64,000 nucleotides of DNA, taken from positions 1-64,000 of the forward strand of contig JBLWZN010000009.1 in NCBI GenBank assembly GCA_048266425.1. Reading direction: 5' to 3'. The notes below the pieces were generated by a model. It saw only the letters and a program-made list of their open reading frames with translations. It was not told the origin of the DNA and made no database searches. This document shows positions 18,044-25,353 of the stretch, in pieces. How positions within the stretch are numbered: the stretch's first letter is position 1; every line of letters begins with the position of its first letter. Made by a program: the position numbers and the translations under genes. The stretch is from Cerina sp048266425. GTDB taxonomy: Bacteria > Bacteroidota > Bacteroidia > Flavobacteriales > Flavobacteriaceae.

Positions 18044-18059
18044 CAAATATACAAACTTA
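18044..18059 (-). promoter_or_regulatory. Two adjacent candidate -7 boxes upstream of lipA
   Basis: TATATTTG (18044-18051) and TAAGTTTG (18052-18059), read on the minus strand, both match TAnnTTTG and lie just upstream of the lipA start. No matching -33 TTG was found for either. Confidence 0.45.
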
Positions 18060-18207
18060 ATAAGGTACGGACTATGTGGGGAAGACTGTTTTGGGAAGCG
18101 TATTTACAATTGGGATCTTTTGGATTACGACATGGTCCAATGTTCCTATGCAAAAATGTTTGCAAGCAATATAGTCGCAATGGCTATAATTTTAAAGTGT
18201 ACATTTT

Positions 18208-18255
18208 GCCTTCTGCCACTGCCTACTGCCTATTGCCCATTGGGACTTGGGAATT
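18208..18255. repeat. Intergenic heptamer array, GCCNNTT type
   Basis: Units GCCTTCT, GCCACT (one base short), GCCTACT, GCCTATT, GCCCATT, GGGACTT, GGGAATT follow one another with a 7-nt period. The last unit overlaps the first base pair of the sigma-factor stop codon at 18254. On the opposite strand it reads as GGCAGTA-like units, matching weaker traces at ~35006 and ~52931 and the AACTGCC units at 43362. Confidence 0.8.
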
Positions 18256-18820
18256 AGTCGTCGTTCTTAATTACTTCGGCCAGCAGTTTTTTTGCGCGCA
18301 GTAATTTTACTTTTACATTGTTTATGGGCTCGTTGAGTTGGCTGGCTATTTCGGAATAGCTCAACTCGTTAAAATACCTTAGGTTGATTACTGTTTGATA
18401 ATGGGGCTTTAACTTTTTGATGTAGTGCAGGAGGGTAGCCAAATTCTGTTCCTGGATCAGCAAGTCCTCTGGGCTAGGGGATTCATCCAGCACTTTTTTG
18501 ATTTCGTCGGTTTGGGCAATGCCCAATCCATCCAGAACATTTCTTTTTTGCTTGCGGATAAGATCAATATGAAGATTTTTGGAAATTGCAATTAGCCAGG
18601 TCCTAAACTCGTAGGCATCGTCATAGGTATCCAGTTTATCAAAGGCCTTGGAAAAAGTTTGTACCGTAATGTCTTCCGCGTCGTTTTCGTTCTTTGTCCG
18701 AATTAATTGAAAGCCATAAACATCGTTCCAAAAGGTATCCAGAAGGTTGCTAAATGCTTTTTGATTTCCAGATTTGGCCCTATTGATTACGGATGTCAGT
18801 GTATCTTCGGTATTGTCCAA
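18254..18820 (-). CDS. ECF-type RNA polymerase sigma factor
   Basis: A 188-residue extracytoplasmic-function sigma factor. Region 2 covers about residues 22-90 (AFSNLLDTFWNDVYGF, then EDITVQTFSKAF and TWLIAISKNLHIDLIRK). Region 4 is at 125-180 with the helix-turn-helix LSYSEIASQLNEPINNVKVKLLRAKK. The two are joined by an acidic linker. No anti-sigma gene is adjacent; the next upstream gene is a small membrane protein, so control may be by a remote partner. Targets unknown. Confidence 0.92.
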   Translation of the reverse strand: MDNTEDTLTSVINRAKSGNQKAFSNLLDTFWNDVYGFQLIRTKNENDAEDITVQTFSKAFDKLDTYDDAYEFRTWLIAISKNLHIDLIRKQKRNVLDGLGIAQTDEIKKVLDESPSPEDLLIQEQNLATLLHYIKKLKPHYQTVINLRYFNELSYSEIASQLNEPINNVKVKLLRAKKLLAEVIKNDD

Positions 18821-18975
18821 ATTGATTTTGGTGCTAAGTGAATAAATTTAGAAAGTTGAAAATTGGATATTGGGTTCCAATGCGGACGTCTGCATCCTTC
18901 GGCCTGGGCCTTAAATCTACTTATCCGATCAAAACCGGAACGGAAGGTGGGCACAATAAAACATTATTGATTGTT

Positions 18976-19185
18976 TTATTGAATTTTCTGGACGGTCTCT
19001 TTTTTACAGTCCTGCTCGTCGGGAAGTTTTCCACAATAACCACAGGGCTCGTTGCCACTATTGAGAAATGGACTTTGACTGGCGCAAGTGCCTGCGAACC
19101 TACCATCTTTTTTGGACCATATCTTTATGGCGATACCGGCAAATGCCAGTGCCAGCAGACCGATGGTCAAGAGTAATAATTTCAT
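18976..19185 (-). CDS. Small membrane or secreted Cys-rich protein
   Basis: A 69-residue protein: an N-terminal membrane helix (MKLLLLTIGLLALAFAGIAI) followed by IWSKKDGRFAGTCASQ and a tail with four cysteines (GTCAS, EPCGYCGK, DCKKE). I recognise this as a short protein conserved among Flavobacteriaceae, usually labelled membrane or secreted protein. The CGYC pair could be redox-active or bind a metal; this is inference. It lies upstream of the ECF sigma gene in the same direction (155-bp gap). Confidence 0.75.
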   Translation of the reverse strand: MKLLLLTIGLLALAFAGIAIKIWSKKDGRFAGTCASQSPFLNSGNEPCGYCGKLPDEQDCKKETVQKIQ

Positions 19186-19211
19186 CTGGTAAAATTTTTT
19201 TGTTCTTCATT

Positions 19212-19225
19212 TGTCAGACCAGCCC
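19212..19225 (-). other. 14-nt motif shared by two gene leaders (copy 1)
   Basis: TGTCAGACCAGCCC, 26 bp upstream of the start of the small Cys-rich membrane protein. It matches the copy at 30706 in 13 of 14 bases, at an equivalent distance from a start codon and in the same orientation. Confidence 0.4.
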
Positions 19226-19316
19226 AATAGGATTGTTCCAACGTTTGTAATGTGCCGTTGCGTTACGCTGTTGGTTTAAGACCATCAGGGCTCAACTCAT
19301 GACAAATTACTTTGTA

Positions 19317-19332
19317 CAAAGGTACAAAATTA
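19317..19332 (-). promoter_or_regulatory. Two overlapping candidate -7 boxes
   Basis: On the minus strand, TACCTTTG (19317-19324) and TAATTTTG (19325-19332) both match TAnnTTTG. They lie ~130 bp upstream of the small membrane protein at 19185, within the 261-bp spacer after the anti-sigma gene, and could drive that gene with a long leader. No -33 TTG at normal spacing. Confidence 0.35.
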
Positions 19333-19446
19333 GGAAGCTAAATATTCCTTTTTAGAAGTACTTTAAGATTAAAGGGATAGCGTTATTGGCTAATATCACA
19401 ATTAGGTTAACCGATTCTCATAGCCATAAATAACCCATTAAGCAAC

Positions 19447-20205
19447 CTAATAGTTAATATTGGCTACAATGTTCTTAACGGTAGGCTTTTGGTTGCCTCC
19501 TTTAGGTTCTATAGTGATATATCCAATGGCATCATCGGCGTATGGCAAGGCCAATAGATGGTCTTTATCCGTAAAATCCTTGATTACCCCAAGATTCACC
19601 ATTTTGCCATTTACCTCTGCCCACATTTGGAAACACTGTTCTTCAGGAAGCTGAGGAAGGTTCTTGACATTGATATACGACAATTTCTTTACGGGGTTTA
19701 CGTAGGCAACCACTTTGAGTTCTTTTGCCTTTTTATTACCATTTACGTGGTATTGTTTGGTTTGGGGGTTGTGCAGGACAATAAACTGGTTCCGCATATC
19801 CTCTAGCTGCTTTCTCATGTCTTCTTCCATGCCTTGGATTTTGCTGGAAACAATGGCGTTCTTCTCGGCAAGGTTTTGGTTCTGGTTGTAGAAGAAAAAG
19901 GCCGTACCTGCAAAAAGGAAAGCAATGAAGCTGGCTGCAATGGAATAATTAAAGAAATGCTTCCTGAAGGATTGCTTCTTTTTTATCTGATCCAAGATCC
20001 GTTCTTTAAGTCCTTCGGGAGTCTTTTTGGCATGTAGTTTTGCATAGGTCTCCAAGTTCTCTTGCAGTTCATTGTAGGTTTCCCTTACTTCCGGATACAT
20101 GGCTATATAGCGCTCAACTTGCAGCGTTTCTTCCACGGTGGTACTTCCGAGCAAATATTTTTCGAGCAGATCGCTCTCCAAAAACAATTTTATCTTCTCT
20201 TGCAT
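19447..20205 (-). CDS. Anti-sigma factor, RskA C-terminal-domain type
   Basis: A 252-residue single-pass membrane protein. The N-terminal ~85 residues (LLEKYLLGSTTVEETLQVERY) resemble anti-sigma domains without a zinc-binding His/Cys set. A membrane helix at ~residues 86-107 (SIAASFIAFLFAGTAFFF) is followed by a coiled coil and an extracytoplasmic RskA-type domain (LKVVAYVNP, LPQLPEEQCFQMWAEV). It follows the sigma gene with a 31-bp gap, so it very likely binds and restrains that sigma factor and releases it after a periplasmic signal. Confidence 0.88.
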   Translation of the reverse strand: MQEKIKLFLESDLLEKYLLGSTTVEETLQVERYIAMYPEVRETYNELQENLETYAKLHAKKTPEGLKERILDQIKKKQSFRKHFFNYSIAASFIAFLFAGTAFFFYNQNQNLAEKNAIVSSKIQGMEEDMRKQLEDMRNQFIVLHNPQTKQYHVNGNKKAKELKVVAYVNPVKKLSYINVKNLPQLPEEQCFQMWAEVNGKMVNLGVIKDFTDKDHLLALPYADDAIGYITIEPKGGNQKPTVKNIVANINY

Positions 20206-20236
20206 CTCAGGTTAGTTTAGTAAAATCAAATTCAAT

Positions 20237-20797
20237 TTAAAAAATCATAAAAAGTGCGGACACCAAAAAAGGGCCGTAAATTTTTCTCAACTCCCTGAGT
20301 CCGATTTTTAATCTCGATTTGATCGTACCCAAGGGAATGTCCAGTTCGTCACTGGCCTCCTGTTGGGTCATACCTTGGAAAAATAGGGCATCCAAAACAG
20401 TTTGATATTTGGGTTCCAATTTTTCCAAATTTTCGCGTACATCCAAAAACTCGGGGACGGTGCTTTCAACACCTAACGTATATACGTTCGATACGTCCAT
20501 TTGGATCTCCCGGTCCGATTTTGTATTCGCACTTCTTAGCTTGTCGATCGCGGTGTTGCGCGTAATCCTAAAAAGCCAAGTGAACAATTTGGCTTTGGAG
20601 GCATCATAGGAATCCGAGTTTTTCCAGATTTTGACAAAACTTTCCTGTAGTACGTCTTGGGCAAGTTCCTCGTCCCTTACCACTTTATGTGCCACCCCAT
20701 ACAGCGTATTGCCGTAGTGTTCATACAACAGGGAAATTGCCTTCTCGTTTCGCTCCTGAAGCAGTTCTACAATATGTTTTTCCAGGAGGATGCTCAT
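20237..20797 (-). CDS. ECF-type sigma factor, SigK-like, paired with membrane anti-sigma factor
   Basis: A 186-residue ECF sigma factor. Region 2 includes LYGVAHKVVRDEELAQDVLQESFVKIWK and TWLFRITRNTAIDKLR; region 4 has the turn MTQQEASDELDIPLGTIKSRLKIGLRELR. The cognate RskA-type anti-sigma gene follows 31 bp downstream. Such pairs in flavobacteria are associated with envelope or oxidative stress, but the regulon cannot be read from the sequence. It is distinct in sequence from the sigma factor at 18254. Confidence 0.93.
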   Translation of the reverse strand: MSILLEKHIVELLQERNEKAISLLYEHYGNTLYGVAHKVVRDEELAQDVLQESFVKIWKNSDSYDASKAKLFTWLFRITRNTAIDKLRSANTKSDREIQMDVSNVYTLGVESTVPEFLDVRENLEKLEPKYQTVLDALFFQGMTQQEASDELDIPLGTIKSRLKIGLRELRKIYGPFLVSALFMIF

Positions 20798-20942
20798 GAG
20801 GGCTTAGAATAATTGACGTATTTTAAAACGGTCTCTAAGGTAAACGTAATATTATTGTATTGATTGTAGAACAAAATATTTCCCGATGTTTTGAATGAGT
20901 TCATTTGAAAGCTGATTTCTTGCCTTGCGGAAACTGGGGTGT

Positions 20943-21962
20943 CTAATCGATGATATTGACTTCGGGGCTAATGTTTATCTGAAACCTTTCAAAAACACTC
21001 TTTTGAATTGAAATGGCCAAATCCATGATTTCCGTTCCTGTAGCGTTTCCATAATTTACCAATACCAAAGCCTGGTTTTTATGCACCCCTGCATCGTCAA
21101 ATCTTTTGCCCTTAAAACCGCATTGTTCTATTAACCAGCCCGCAGGAATTTTAAATTCATTATCCGTGATCTTATAATGTGGAGCCTCGGGGTGATTAAC
21201 GGTAAAAATATCGAATTCTTTTTTGTTTAGGACGGGATTTTTAAAGAAACTACCACTGTTCCCAAGTTCTTTAGGGTCTGGGAGCTTACTTCTTCTAATG
21301 GAAATTACCGCATCCGAAATATCTTTGATCGTAGGTTTGTCGATGCTGTTTTTTTGCAATTCGGATTCAATGGCCCCGTAAGTGGTTTGGAGCTTATGGT
21401 TTTTTTTGGTGAGCCTAAACGTTACGGATACGACTATATATTTCCCTTTCCCTTCGTTTTTGAAAATGGAATCCCGATAGCCGAATTGACACTCCTCATT
21501 GCTAAATGTTCTTATTTCCTGGGTATCCACGTGCATGGCTTGGCAATATTCCAAGACATCCTTGAGTTCTACCCCATAGGCCCCGATATTTTGTATGGGG
21601 GCGGTACCTGTATTTCCAGGAATTAAAGATAGATTTTCCAGTCCGCCATAACCGTGCTCCAAGGTCCATAGGACCAGGTTGTGCCAATTTTCCCCTGCCA
21701 TGGCCGTTACGATCGCCACATCCTCGTTTTCCTCGACAACATGGATGCCTTTGATTCCGATATGGAGTACCAATGCCTCAATGTCCTTGACAATTAGCAT
21801 ATTGCTCCCGCCGCCAAGTATAATTTTGTTCGGATATTCCTTTAAACGCAAGGCTTCCTTTAATTCTTCCACTGTGGTTATTTCACAAAAGAATTGGGCA
21901 TTTGCATCAATGCCAAAGGTATTGTAGGTTCTTAGGGCTACATTTTTTCTGATTTCTATCAA
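20943..21962 (-). CDS. murB: UDP-N-acetylmuramate dehydrogenase
   Basis: A 339-residue FAD enzyme that reduces UDP-GlcNAc-enolpyruvate to UDP-MurNAc in peptidoglycan synthesis. FAD-binding signatures are visible: ILGGGSNMLIV, the LIPGNTGTAPIQNIGAYGVE stretch and the catalytic Ser region NSGSFFKNP. Length and the extra loop resemble the E. coli (type I) enzyme. It starts 12 bp after the aminotransferase stop, so they probably share a transcript. Confidence 0.95.
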   Translation of the reverse strand: MIEIRKNVALRTYNTFGIDANAQFFCEITTVEELKEALRLKEYPNKIILGGGSNMLIVKDIEALVLHIGIKGIHVVEENEDVAIVTAMAGENWHNLVLWTLEHGYGGLENLSLIPGNTGTAPIQNIGAYGVELKDVLEYCQAMHVDTQEIRTFSNEECQFGYRDSIFKNEGKGKYIVVSVTFRLTKKNHKLQTTYGAIESELQKNSIDKPTIKDISDAVISIRRSKLPDPKELGNSGSFFKNPVLNKKEFDIFTVNHPEAPHYKITDNEFKIPAGWLIEQCGFKGKRFDDAGVHKNQALVLVNYGNATGTEIMDLAISIQKSVFERFQINISPEVNIID

Positions 21963-21974
21963 CCTTAGGGAATG

Positions 21975-23171
21975 TTAAAACAGTTTTTTGTATTCTTTAA
22001 GCGCCTCGTTTAAAATATTGACGGCCCTTTTTAGACTTTCCTTTTCTAGAACATAAGCAATCCTGATCTGGTTTTTTCCCAAACCTTCCGTTGCATAAAA
22101 TCCGGCTGCTGGCGCCACCATTACGGTTTCACCGTTTAGGTCGTAGTCTTCCAAAAGCCATCTTGCAAAATCGTCGGCATCGGCGATGGGCAATTGTACA
22201 ATACAGTAGAATGCACCTTGTGGACGCCCCCATTTAATACCGTCAATTTTTTGGAGTTCTTCCAACAATATGTTTCGCCTTTCCTCATATTCCTTGTTTA
22301 CGGACTCAAAATAACTATTTGGCGTATCCAGGGCGGCTTCGGCGGCTATTTGGGCAAAAGTGGGTGGCGATAACCGCGCTTGGGCATATTTTAGTGAGGC
22401 CTTTATGACCTCCTTGTTCTTGGAAACCAGATAGCCTATTCGGGCACCGCACATGCTGTATCTTTTGGAAACCGAATCTACAACAATGCCGTAATCCTCC
22501 ATTCCAGGTTCTTGTAAAATGGATCTGTGTTCCTTGCCGTCATAGGTGAATTCCCTATAGACTTCATCGGAAATTAAGAATATATCATGTTTTTTTACAA
22601 TATCCGCCAGCTTTTTTATCTCCTCCTTGCTGTAAAGATATCCCGTAGGATTTCCAGGATTACAGATTAGAATGGCCTTGGTTTTGGTCGAAATCAATTT
22701 TTCGAACTCCTCTATTGGGGGGAGCGCAAAATTATCGTCAATATGTGAAACAACGGGCACTACTTTAGCTCCTGCGGCCGTTGCAAAGCCATTGTAGTTT
22801 GCGTAGAATGGCTCAGGGACAATTATTTCGTCATCGGCATCCGTTATGCTGCCAATAGCGAACGACAGAGCCTCGGAACCTCCTGTGGTCACTATTATGT
22901 CTTCGGCGCTTATCCGTATATGGTGTTTGAGGTAATATTGGGCAATTTTTTCCCTATAGGTCTCTGAACCCTCGGAGCGGCCATAGGCCAGTATGTCCAT
23001 GTTGTGATTCCTAACCGCATCCATAGCAACCTTTGGAGTTTTTATGTCGGGTTGTCCTATGTTTAGATGAATAACCTTAATGCCCTTTTTTATGGCACTT
23101 TCCGCATAAGGGACAAGCTTTCGGATAGGGGACTCGGGCATGGTTCGCCCTTTTTTGGAAATCGATGGCAT
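21975..23171 (-). CDS. Pyridoxal-phosphate-dependent class I aminotransferase
   Basis: A 398-residue fold-type I aminotransferase, aspartate aminotransferase-like. PLP contacts are clear: NPGNPTGYLYS, ISDEVYREFTYDG and the catalytic Lys in SVSKRYSMCGARIGY (replacing the usual SKxxxxxGxRxG). The C-terminal FYATEGLGKNQIRIAYV binds the substrate carboxylate. The amino donor is not determinable from the motifs. It lies upstream of murB in the same operon. Confidence 0.9.
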   Translation of the reverse strand: MPSISKKGRTMPESPIRKLVPYAESAIKKGIKVIHLNIGQPDIKTPKVAMDAVRNHNMDILAYGRSEGSETYREKIAQYYLKHHIRISAEDIIVTTGGSEALSFAIGSITDADDEIIVPEPFYANYNGFATAAGAKVVPVVSHIDDNFALPPIEEFEKLISTKTKAILICNPGNPTGYLYSKEEIKKLADIVKKHDIFLISDEVYREFTYDGKEHRSILQEPGMEDYGIVVDSVSKRYSMCGARIGYLVSKNKEVIKASLKYAQARLSPPTFAQIAAEAALDTPNSYFESVNKEYEERRNILLEELQKIDGIKWGRPQGAFYCIVQLPIADADDFARWLLEDYDLNGETVMVAPAAGFYATEGLGKNQIRIAYVLEKESLKRAVNILNEALKEYKKLF

Positions 23172-23334
23172 AAGCGCAATTTTTTACAAAAATGGTGAAT
23201 CAAAATGGAGAAAACAATTCATTGCAAGTTTTATTTGATACCGGAATAAGATGTTAATTTTTGGGGCGACAACCGTTTTTTTTCTTATATTTAAAAGTCG
23301 CAAACTTATAATAACCAAAGGGTTGTGGAGATTT

Positions 23335-24657
23335 ATGAGGCGTTTTATACTTCTTTTATGGTGTTTTCCTATTTTTTGCTGGGCACAGCATTATCATTTG
23401 CCCAAGGGAGAGAAATATCAAAAGGTAAAGTTCGAACTGGTCAATAATCTTATGATTATTCCCGTTGAGGTCAACGGGACCAAACTCTCTTTTATTTTCG
23501 ATTCCGGGGTGGGCAAGCCCATCCTTTTCAATCTATCCAACCAAGATTCCATTCAATTGAACAATGTTACCGAAATTTCTTTGAGGGGCCTGGGAACCGG
23601 TGAGTCGGTCAAAGCTTTAAGCTCCAAGGGCAACACCTTTAAAATAGGGGATGGTTGGAACAATAAGCAGATGCTTTATGTGATATTGGACAAGGAACTC
23701 AATTTTTCGCCTAACCTGGGAATTCCCGTCCACGGAATTATCGGCTATGACCTGTTTAGGGATTTTATTGTGGATATCGATTATGCCAACAAGGTTATTA
23801 AGTTTTATAACCCAGACCTTTATACCTACAAGAAAAGAAAGAACAGTGAAACTTTGCCTTTGGCCGTTCGGGGCAAAAAATCGTACCTAGAAGGAACTGT
23901 GTCCTATGAGGACAAGGACCATGTCCCGGTCCGGCTTCTTATTGACACTGGAAGTAGCGATGCGGTTTGGCTTTTGGAAGATGGGGAAAAGGGATTGGAG
24001 ATACCGGATAAGAACTATGAGGATTTTCTAGGGCGTGGACTTAGCGGTGAGGTGTACGGCAGGCGTACCAAGATCAATAACATTCAAATAGGACATTTTG
24101 TACTGGAGAATGCAAAAGCCGCTTTCCCGCATTTGGGAGCTTTTGATCTCGTGTCCAATCTGGACAACCGGAACGGTAGCTTGGGAGGGGAGCTTTTGAA
24201 AAGGTTCAACATTGTTTTTGACTATCCAAATGGAAAGATTACGCTTAAAAAAAACAAGTATTTCAAAACCCCCTTTCAGTACAATATGAGCGGACTTGAC
24301 CTGCAGCACAACGGATTGAGATATATTGCTGAAAAGATTACCAATGGGCAAGGGGTAATGATCGAGAAGGAAAAGTCCTTTGGGGATGTGCAGATTCTAT
24401 TTGAGAATACCACAAGGCTTAGTTTAGTACCGGAGATCATTGTTTCCGGTATCCGGGCTGGCAGCCCTGCAGACGAGGCCGGTTTACAGGAAGGAGACGT
24501 TATTTTGGCCGTAAATGGCAAGTCTATTTACAAATACAAACTTCAGGAGGTCATGAAAATGCTCAATGAAAAAGAGGGGAAACGAATACAAGTACTTGTT
24601 GAGCGGTACAATACCAGCCTAAAATTTAGCTTTGTTTTGAAAGATTTATTTAAATGA
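23335..24657 (+). CDS. Secreted aspartyl protease-like protein with C-terminal PDZ domain
   Basis: About 440 residues from the ATG at 23335, which opens a signal peptide (MRRFILLLWCFPIFCWAQ); an in-frame upstream ATG at 23251 gives a less likely start. Two retropepsin/pepsin-like half-sites follow, FIFDSGVGKP near residue 50 and LLIDTGSSDAVW near residue 208, each with Asp-Ser/Thr-Gly. A PDZ domain occupies the last ~95 residues (SGIRAGSPADEAGLQEGDVIL). The protein may act in the periplasm on misfolded or exported proteins. Substrate unknown. A bidirectional terminator follows. Confidence 0.88.
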   Translation: MRRFILLLWCFPIFCWAQHYHLPKGEKYQKVKFELVNNLMIIPVEVNGTKLSFIFDSGVGKPILFNLSNQDSIQLNNVTEISLRGLGTGESVKALSSKGNTFKIGDGWNNKQMLYVILDKELNFSPNLGIPVHGIIGYDLFRDFIVDIDYANKVIKFYNPDLYTYKKRKNSETLPLAVRGKKSYLEGTVSYEDKDHVPVRLLIDTGSSDAVWLLEDGEKGLEIPDKNYEDFLGRGLSGEVYGRRTKINNIQIGHFVLENAKAAFPHLGAFDLVSNLDNRNGSLGGELLKRFNIVFDYPNGKITLKKNKYFKTPFQYNMSGLDLQHNGLRYIAEKITNGQGVMIEKEKSFGDVQILFENTTRLSLVPEIIVSGIRAGSPADEAGLQEGDVILAVNGKSIYKYKLQEVMKMLNEKEGKRIQVLVERYNTSLKFSFVLKDLFK

Positions 24658-24713
24658 GGCATCCGTTCAAACCCATGGGCCAATTTTAATGCATAAGCGA
24701 ATTCCAGCTCAAA

Positions 24714-24746
24714 AAAAAAGGTCCACATAAACAGTGGACCTTTTTT
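24714..24746. terminator. Bidirectional rho-independent terminator
   Basis: A 13-bp stem (AAAAAAGGTCCAC paired with GTGGACCTTTTTT) and a 7-nt loop between the convergent aspartyl protease and DUF1573 genes. A-tract on one side and T-tract on the other allow it to work on both strands. Confidence 0.9.
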
Positions 24747-24764
24747 CCTAAGTTATTTTATAAT

Positions 24765-25157
24765 TTATTTTGCACCAGAGGTATCTTTTACCTCACCTTT
24801 TATTTTTAACACCTTGGTAGGGGTATCCGCATTGGAGATAACGGTAATTGCTTTTCTGATCGGCCCAACCCTGTTAGTGTCATACTTTACCTCTATCTTC
24901 CCTACTTTACCAGGCAATATTGGGTCTTCAGGCTTCTTGGGGATGGTACATCCACAACTAGAGCTCACTTTGCTTATGATTAAAGGGGCGTCCCCTGTAT
25001 TGGTAAATTCAAACACCCTAACCCCATTACTGCCCTTGGCGATCTCGCCATAGTCTACAGTTTCTGTCTTAAATTCAATTTTAGCTTTTTTTTCCTGTGC
25101 TTGCAGGCTAAATCCTAGTAATCCAACGAATAAAACTAGTACAATTTTTTTCATCAT
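24765..25157 (-). CDS. DUF1573 domain secreted protein
   Basis: A 130-residue exported protein with a signal peptide ending near LQAQEKK. The mature part is a single Ig-like (ASH/MSP-like) domain of the DUF1573 family: VDYGEIAKGSNGVRVFEF, then FTNTGDAPLIISKVSSSCGCT with the family's SSCGCT motif, and a TVISNADTP ending. These small proteins are widespread in Bacteroidota with no assigned activity. It is transcribed alone towards the shared terminator. Confidence 0.88.
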   Translation of the reverse strand: MMKKIVLVLFVGLLGFSLQAQEKKAKIEFKTETVDYGEIAKGSNGVRVFEFTNTGDAPLIISKVSSSCGCTIPKKPEDPILPGKVGKIEVKYDTNRVGPIRKAITVISNADTPTKVLKIKGEVKDTSGAK

Positions 25158-25215
25158 TTTATGTTTTTGGTTAAATTAAAAGAGCGAATGTTTTGGATCA
25201 TTCTCCAAAATAGTT

Positions 25216-25244
25216 TTGTTATGTAATAACGTTACTTATTTTTG
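25216..25244 (+). promoter_or_regulatory. Candidate promoter of valS (TTG-N18-TATTTTTG)
   Basis: A -33 TTG at 25216 and an exact -7 box TATTTTTG at 25237-25244 are separated by 18 bp, within the normal Bacteroidota spacing. The start codon of valS is 109 bp downstream, leaving a leader of about 100 nt. A second -7-like box TAGTTTTG overlaps the -33 element at 25211. Confidence 0.65.
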
Positions 25245-25353
25245 TTTCGTATTTCCTATATCTGGAAAAACTGCAATTTGCCGCAAAGTTACAACATATA
25301 TCATAATTCTAAAATAAACGCCCAATAGGGTTATCAAAAACTGTTCCAATAAT

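Noticed and set aside
17633..18304. 223-codon plus-strand frame across lipA and the following spacer
   Set aside because: Antisense to lipA, which has intact cluster motifs; the tail runs through the heptamer array.
18838..19176. 112-codon plus-strand frame opposite the small Cys-rich protein
   Set aside because: The minus-strand protein has a signal-like helix and a conserved cysteine pattern; the plus frame shows neither.
25245..25353. T-box or riboswitch in the ~100-nt valS leader
   Set aside because: I saw no specifier stem, T-box sequence or terminator pair; T-box regulation is also not typical of Bacteroidota.
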